Of a stretch of DNA of 37,058 nucleotides, positions 33,059 to 37,058 are shown piece after piece. Origin of the DNA: GCA-003244245 sp035276605 (GTDB lineage: Bacteria; Actinomycetota; Actinomycetes; Mycobacteriales; Pseudonocardiaceae); assembly GCA_035276605.1 (NCBI GenBank), contig DATELN010000198.1, positions 1-37,058 on the forward strand, read 5' to 3'. The notes under the pieces are model-generated. The model saw only the letters and a list, made by a program, of their open reading frames with translations, was not told the DNA's origin and made no database searches. The position numbers and the translations under genes were made by a program. The number at the start of each line of letters is the position of its first letter. The stretch's first letter is position 1.

Positions 33059-33140
33059 CAGCGATCATGAACCTTGCGCCTCCAACGGGGTGAATTGTGC
33101 ATGCACAGAGAAATTGTGGTGCTCTGAACAAAACGAGGGG

Positions 33141-33353
33141 TCAATATAACAGTTCTTGCCGGAGTCGCTCCTCTTGCTCGAAAAGCTCAGCCTCACGCTC
33201 GTCATTCTCAGCCATCGCGCGTGCCTCTGCCGCTTGTGCCAGGTGATGACCCTTGCACTGCTGCGCTTGGCCTTCTTTGCGAAGGTCATCACTGCCGGTC
33301 AGACTGCCCAGCGTCTCTTTGATCTTGCCCTTGGCCTTATCAGCGGTACTCAT
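33141..33353 (-). CDS. CsbD-like stress protein
   Basis: The 70-aa hydrophilic protein begins STADKAKGKIKETLGSLTGS followed by DDLRKEGQAQQ, the CsbD-family signature. Bacillus CsbD is a general-stress (SigB-dependent) protein whose molecular function is not settled. The second half is a charged, Glu/Ala-rich helix (AEARAMAENDEREAELFEQE) that extends beyond the usual CsbD core. ATG 33353 is preceded by a purine-rich stretch. It is a single gene with a strong hairpin downstream. Stress induction is inferred from the family. Confidence 0.85.
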   Translation of the reverse strand: MSTADKAKGKIKETLGSLTGSDDLRKEGQAQQCKGHHLAQAAEARAMAENDEREAELFEQEERLRQELLY

Positions 33354-33408
33354 GTCCGTTCCGTCTCTCTTATGAGCCTTGGGCCTGAGTACCCAAATTG
33401 CGAACGCT

Positions 33409-36021
33409 TCAAGCAGACCGCCTCCGGTACCGCGTCACGGTGCCGGCGTCGCCGTCCACGGTGATGAGTTGGCCGCTGCTTAGCCGTTGGGTGGCCACGC
33501 CGGTGCCCAGCACGGCGGGGATGCCGTACTCGCGGGCCACGATCGAGCTGTGGCTCAGCGGTCCGCCGACGTCGGTGACCACGCCCGAGGCCATCGCGAA
33601 CAGCGAAGTCCACGCCGGGGTGGTCATCCGGGCGACCAGTACGTCACCGGGTTGCATCTGGCCGAACTGTTCCGGGCCGGCGAGGACTCGGGCCGGGGCG
33701 GTGACCTGCCCGGAGCTGGCGCCGATCCCGGTGATGGTGGCGCCGGTCTGCTTCTGATCGCCTGCGGGCATCGCCCAGGCCAGCATGCGCTGGATCCAGT
33801 CGATCTCGGGCAGCAGCTGCGGGGCGGTGGCCGTCCGCTGGCCGCGCCAGAGCAGCTTGCGCTGCTGCACGGCGTCGGTGAACGGGGTGCGCGTGGAGCC
33901 CTTAGCGGCGGGCAGCAACTCGGCGCGGCGCAGCCAGAACACGTCCGCCGCGCTGGTAATGATCCCAGCCTCGGTAAGCCGATGCCCGAGTTCGAGTAGT
34001 AGGCGGCGTATCACCGGCCAGGCCAGGCCGATATCGGCCAGGGCATCCTCGCGGACCGGTGCAAGGGCCTGCGCCCAGCGCAGCAGCCGGGTGAACCCGG
34101 CGCGGCGGACCGGGTCGAGCCGGCCCAACACCGCCCGGGTGTGCTCCTCGCGGCGTGCGGCCGAGTCAGCCTGTCGTTGGTGCGGGTCATTACCCTGCCC
34201 ACGCAAATAGAACCGCAGTGTTTCCAGCACCGGGGCGGGGTCGTCGGCGGGCACTGGGCTGGCGAAGTCGAGGTTGAATACCACGTGCCCGTGCCGCTGC
34301 AGGTGGTCGCGCAGGCGGGTGAGCCAGGCCCGCCACAGCTCGCCATTGATACCAGCCGGGGCGACTCCGGCGCGGACCGCGTTGAGCAGCGCGTCCGGCG
34401 CAGCGTCGGTGAGCGCGGCGGCCAGCTCCGGGTGTCGCCGGGTCCACACCGCGAGGTTGTACAGCGACTTCTCGGCGCGGATGGGCTCGCTGTCGTAGCC
34501 CAGCAGGAATGCCACCGCCGGTGGGTCACCGGCACGGCGGACCAGCCGCTCGTAGTAGGCCCGGAAGGCGATCTCACTGATCGCCGCGAGTGGGACGATG
34601 GACTGCATGGCGGTGTAGTAGACGGTGCCGGCATCCAACAGCTCGGACACGCCGTCGAGCACTTCGGTGCCGGACAGCTCGGCGACGGGTTTGACCTCCC
34701 AGGCCCCGACCGCCTGGGCGTAACGCGGGTGGGAGTGGTGGCGCCATCCCGCCACACCCAGCTGCGCATCGCCTTTCAACAGTTTGACCATCGCGACCGG
34801 CGAGAGGCATAGCATTCGCCAGAGCCCGGTGCTGCGGTAGTAGTAATAGGCGTAGCCGTTGACCGTGGGCATCCTGATGTCGCCGTCGTGCACCATCCCG
34901 GCACCGAAGACGTGTGTCATCAGCGCGCTCAGTGACCGGGTGACCGAGCCGTCGATGAGGTCTGCGAACAGCGGGGTCAGCGGGTCGGGCAGCTGCTCGA
35001 CGATGCTGGCGCGGAAGTACATCCCCTTTGGGTAGGGCACCGGCCAGTTGGTGGGGGTGTCGCCGGTGGGCTCGGGCAGTGCGGTGATCGGGCGGGATTG
35101 CACGATCAAGAACTGCCCATGCGCGTGCACCCATTCAATGTCTTGCGGGGATCCGTAGTGCGCCGCGATCCGCGCGCCGATGCCGGCCAGCTCGGCCGCC
35201 TCCCGGTCGTCAAGTACCGGGCGCTTGCGGCGCTCCACTGGCACGGCGAGCTCTTCGGTGCCGTGTTCGGCATAACCGGTCATCACTGTCTTGTCGGCAA
35301 TACGCCGGGACAGGATTTGCCCGTTGGCAATGTTGAGCACGAAGTCGTCGGTGCTGACCGCCCCGGACACGACCGACTCACCCAGCCCCCACGCGGCGCT
35401 GATCACCAGCTGGTCCCGGCGCCCGTTGGCGGGATTGGCGGTGAACAACACTCCGGCGGCGTCGGCCTCGACCATCGCCTGCACGACCACGGCCAGGCGC
35501 ACCGAAGCCGGGTCGATGCCCTGGCGCGCCCGGTAGGCCATCGCTCGCGCGGTCCACAACGACGCCCAGCAGATCTTGACCGCGTCGTGCAGCGCTTGCA
35601 CCCCGCGCACGTTGAGGTAGGTGTCCTGCTGGCCGGCGAAGCTGGCCTGTGCCAGGTCCTCGGCGGTGGCCGAGGAACGCACCGCTACCGCCGTCTCTTG
35701 ACCCAGCCGCTGGTAGGCCGCGGTGATCTCGGCCGTCAGCGCCGCCGGCAGCTCGTGGCCGGTGAACAGGGCGCGAATCTCATTCTCCGCCCGCTGGTAG
35801 GCGGACGGCTCGGCATCGGCGGCCAGCGAGGCCAACGCGAAGACGTCGGCACCGAGACCGCTGACCTGGACGAACTCGTCGTAGGCCGCGGTGGTGAGCA
35901 CGAACCCGGGCGGGACCGGGAACCCGGCCGCGATCAGCTCGCCTAGGTTGGCAGCCTTGCCGCCGGCCAGCTCGATGTCGATTTTGCGTAGCTCGGCCAG
36001 CGACGCGGTGTACACGGCCAT
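33409..36021 (-). CDS. PEP-synthase/rifampicin-phosphotransferase-like dikinase
   Basis: ATG 36021 with AAGGA nine bases upstream gives 870 aa. The N-terminal PPDK ATP-binding domain (about 1-320) has GGKAANLGEL, VAVRSSATAEDLAQASFAGQ (111-130) and QDIEWVHAHGQFLIVQSRPI. A family-variable middle domain runs from about 330 to 770. A C-terminal swivelling phosphohistidine domain carries GGPLSHSS then REYGIP with His824. True PEP synthases have the His domain in the middle and a PEP-binding barrel last. This order and length match rifampicin phosphotransferase (Listeria RPH, 867 aa, His825). It therefore should move a phosphate from ATP via His824 to a substrate bound by the middle domain. The substrate is not provable from sequence. 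A TetR gene lies 12 bp upstream in the same operon. Confidence 0.85.
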   Translation of the reverse strand: MAVYTASLAELRKIDIELAGGKAANLGELIAAGFPVPPGFVLTTAAYDEFVQVSGLGADVFALASLAADAEPSAYQRAENEIRALFTGHELPAALTAEITAAYQRLGQETAVAVRSSATAEDLAQASFAGQQDTYLNVRGVQALHDAVKICWASLWTARAMAYRARQGIDPASVRLAVVVQAMVEADAAGVLFTANPANGRRDQLVISAAWGLGESVVSGAVSTDDFVLNIANGQILSRRIADKTVMTGYAEHGTEELAVPVERRKRPVLDDREAAELAGIGARIAAHYGSPQDIEWVHAHGQFLIVQSRPITALPEPTGDTPTNWPVPYPKGMYFRASIVEQLPDPLTPLFADLIDGSVTRSLSALMTHVFGAGMVHDGDIRMPTVNGYAYYYYRSTGLWRMLCLSPVAMVKLLKGDAQLGVAGWRHHSHPRYAQAVGAWEVKPVAELSGTEVLDGVSELLDAGTVYYTAMQSIVPLAAISEIAFRAYYERLVRRAGDPPAVAFLLGYDSEPIRAEKSLYNLAVWTRRHPELAAALTDAAPDALLNAVRAGVAPAGINGELWRAWLTRLRDHLQRHGHVVFNLDFASPVPADDPAPVLETLRFYLRGQGNDPHQRQADSAARREEHTRAVLGRLDPVRRAGFTRLLRWAQALAPVREDALADIGLAWPVIRRLLLELGHRLTEAGIITSAADVFWLRRAELLPAAKGSTRTPFTDAVQQRKLLWRGQRTATAPQLLPEIDWIQRMLAWAMPAGDQKQTGATITGIGASSGQVTAPARVLAGPEQFGQMQPGDVLVARMTTPAWTSLFAMASGVVTDVGGPLSHSSIVAREYGIPAVLGTGVATQRLSSGQLITVDGDAGTVTRYRRRSA

Positions 36022-36033
36022 GGCTGAATGTCC

Positions 36034-36744
36034 TTAGCTGGGAAGGCGCACCGGCGCATCGCCCGTCACCGCGATCGCCATGCTGCGCCGGAACCGCTCG
36101 TACATCGCGATCACTTGGGGGGCCAGCGCGGCGAGCGTGCCGGTATCCGGCGGTCCCGGCGGCTGCACCGCGTGGCGAACGACGTGAGCGAGCGCGGCCG
36201 CAGCCATCTGCGGTGATACCGATGGCGCGGCGGCCGGCGGGTAGAGGTAGAAGCCGGCCTGGACCGCGTTGAGCACATAACGCTGTGTCTCGGCGTCCAG
36301 GTCGGTGCGCATCAGACCGCGATCACGCAGCAGTTCGAACAGCTCATCGGCAAGGTCAATCTTCAGCTTGCGCAGCGGCTGGCCAGCCGAATCCCCGGCC
36401 AGCTCGCCCAGCACCTCGACATCGCCGGTGAACATCGCCCGCAGCAGCGGGCGGCCCATCACCGCCAGATACGTCACCCGAGCCTGCTCGGCGGGCAGGA
36501 TCGCCGCCGGGTCGGCGCGCATTGCGGCGACCAGCCCGTCGACCAGTCCCAATGACTCGCGCATCAACACGCACATGAACAGCGCCGCGCGGGTGGAGAA
36601 GTGCAGGTACACAGTCCCCTTGCCGATCCCGGCGTGGCGGGCGACCTCCTCGATACTCACCCGCTTGTAGCCCCAGCGCAGCACCAACTCAGCCGCCGCA
36701 TCCAAGATCCGCTCAGCCCGCTGCTGCTGTTTAGCCGCTGCCAT
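36034..36744 (-). CDS. TetR-family regulator in operon with the Rph-like gene
   Basis: ATG 36744 with GGAG eight bases upstream gives 236 aa. A TTG at 36786 would add 14 residues and is less likely. The HTH (about residues 5-55) reads RAERILDAAAELVLRWGYKR and then EEVARHAGIGKGTVYLHFST. The helical ligand domain follows. It is transcribed immediately before the phosphotransferase gene with 12 bp between them. An antibiotic- or metabolite-responsive autorepressor controlling that enzyme is therefore the simplest reading. The upstream region contains a candidate operator at 36761-36795. Confidence 0.88.
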   Translation of the reverse strand: MAAAKQQQRAERILDAAAELVLRWGYKRVSIEEVARHAGIGKGTVYLHFSTRAALFMCVLMRESLGLVDGLVAAMRADPAAILPAEQARVTYLAVMGRPLLRAMFTGDVEVLGELAGDSAGQPLRKLKIDLADELFELLRDRGLMRTDLDAETQRYVLNAVQAGFYLYPPAAAPSVSPQMAAAALAHVVRHAVQPPGPPDTGTLAALAPQVIAMYERFRRSMAIAVTGDAPVRLPS

Positions 36745-36760
36745 GCCATCCACTCCGGGG

Positions 36761-36795
36761 AGTGACCAGATTTCGCAATTGGTCAAACGGTCACT
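36761..36795. promoter_or_regulatory. Candidate TetR operator upstream of the tetR-rph-like operon
   Basis: AGTGACC (36761-36767) and GGTCACT (36789-36795) form an inverted repeat separated by 21 nt. Within the gap, TTGGTCA repeats the GGTCA half-site directly before AACGGTCAC. The cluster of three GGTCA/TGACC half-sites lies just upstream of the tetR start, where autoregulation would be expected. Confidence 0.4.
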
Positions 36796-36895
36796 TTAAC
36801 GGGGACAAGAGGAGGCGTGTCAAGCCGGGAGGCTGCACACAGTTCTCCCTGGCGTTCCCGGTACCCGCCCGATCTACTTGTTGGCTGTGAGCCAT

Positions 36896-37058
36896 GTGCG
36901 ATGGCGCCTCCAATCCGCGCCAAGTCCCCGTGGGGAGGGACGAGAAGACGGCGACCAACCCGGCCGCCGGGGCGCGTTGGCCGGCCTGATTCCGGGCCTG
37001 TTTGTCGACGTCGCGCTACCGATCGCGACCTACTACCTGCTCACGGAACAGGGGCCTG
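36896..37058 (+). CDS. Partial membrane protein running off the right edge
   Basis: The last 80 or so bases encode LAGLIPGLFVDVALPIATYYLL, the start of a hydrophobic protein resembling the VC0807/intracellular-septation-like actinobacterial membrane family. The same frame is open back to a GTG at 36896, but its first 25 residues are Arg/Gly-rich. A different frame just upstream reads VGRDEKTATNPAAGA, which looks more like the expected polar N-terminus. Either the start is internal or a one-base shift separates the two. The call rests on one hydrophobic segment. Confidence 0.35.
   Translation, partial: MRWRLQSAPSPRGEGREDGDQPGRRGALAGLIPGLFVDVALPIATYYLLTEQGP

Noticed and set aside
1..37058. tRNA, rRNA, CRISPR arrays, intact IS elements
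   Set aside because: Reading both strands showed no tRNA-like TpsiC arm in context, no regularly spaced repeats, and no transposase or terminal repeats.

Overview
The window is high-GC actinobacterial DNA, most likely from a non-tuberculous Mycobacterium or a close relative. Four things suggest this. There is a full-length DUF222/HNH protein of the mycobacterial 13E12 repeat type. There is a PepA-like anchored HtrA protease. There is a twin-arginine BBE flavoprotein like M. tuberculosis Rv0063. Finally, several genes have an extended -10 hexamer placed so that transcription would start on the start codon (leaderless mRNA). The species assignment is inference. No rRNA, tRNA, CRISPR array, intact insertion sequence or prophage was seen.

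Layout. 0-5.9 kb holds metabolic and secreted enzymes: an aldehyde dehydrogenase, an SDR, an exported SGNH hydrolase, and an overlapping pair of exported enzymes (BBE flavoprotein plus SMP-30/gluconolactonase). 5.9-7.3 kb is a low-GC PLP-dependent decarboxylase that looks acquired. 7.3-10 kb holds a degenerate STAS protein, a Cu/Zn-SOD-like secreted protein without a recognisable metal site, a conserved 76-aa protein and a small sterol-desaturase-family membrane enzyme. 10.1-12.3 kb is an orphan LanB-like (lantibiotic dehydratase N-domain) protein with no precursor, cyclase or transporter nearby. Just after it lies a chimeric scar at 12.34-12.63 kb, where a LuxR C-terminal remnant is joined to a second, decayed copy of the desaturase 5' end including its promoter. 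The LanB-like gene is therefore flanked by direct repeats. 12.8-17.2 kb holds a CalB-like lipase, a LuxR regulator that looks 5'-truncated and overlaps a divergent cupin gene, a DUF1304 membrane protein, a histidine-phosphatase-like lipoprotein, a Cys-rich protein and a small membrane protein. 17.2-18.95 kb has lower GC and carries a DUF2235 (Tle1-like) hydrolase flanked by coding debris. 19-23.1 kb holds the 13E12 HNH protein, an aldo/keto reductase and the HtrA protease.

23.1-27.75 kb is a coherent unit: a TetR regulator divergent from an ABC1/UbiB-like kinase, a cytochrome P450 and an MFS transporter. The first two enzyme genes share an ATGA overlap. This looks like a regulated small-molecule oxidation and transport operon. 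27.9-31.2 kb is a very large AAA/TPR regulator-like ATPase lacking a LuxR DNA-binding domain. 31.3-33.4 kb holds a SnoaL-like protein, a PAS remnant, a GNAT acetyltransferase and CsbD with a strong hairpin terminator. 33.4-36.8 kb is a TetR-plus-phosphotransferase operon. The enzyme has the domain order and length of rifampicin phosphotransferase (ATP-binding domain first, swivelling His domain last, His824). The right edge enters a membrane-protein gene.

The points most worth following are the orphan LanB-like protein with its duplicated and decayed flanks, the TetR/Rph-like operon, the ABC1-P450-MFS operon, and the recurring promoter with exactly 6 nt between the -10 hexamer and the start codon.
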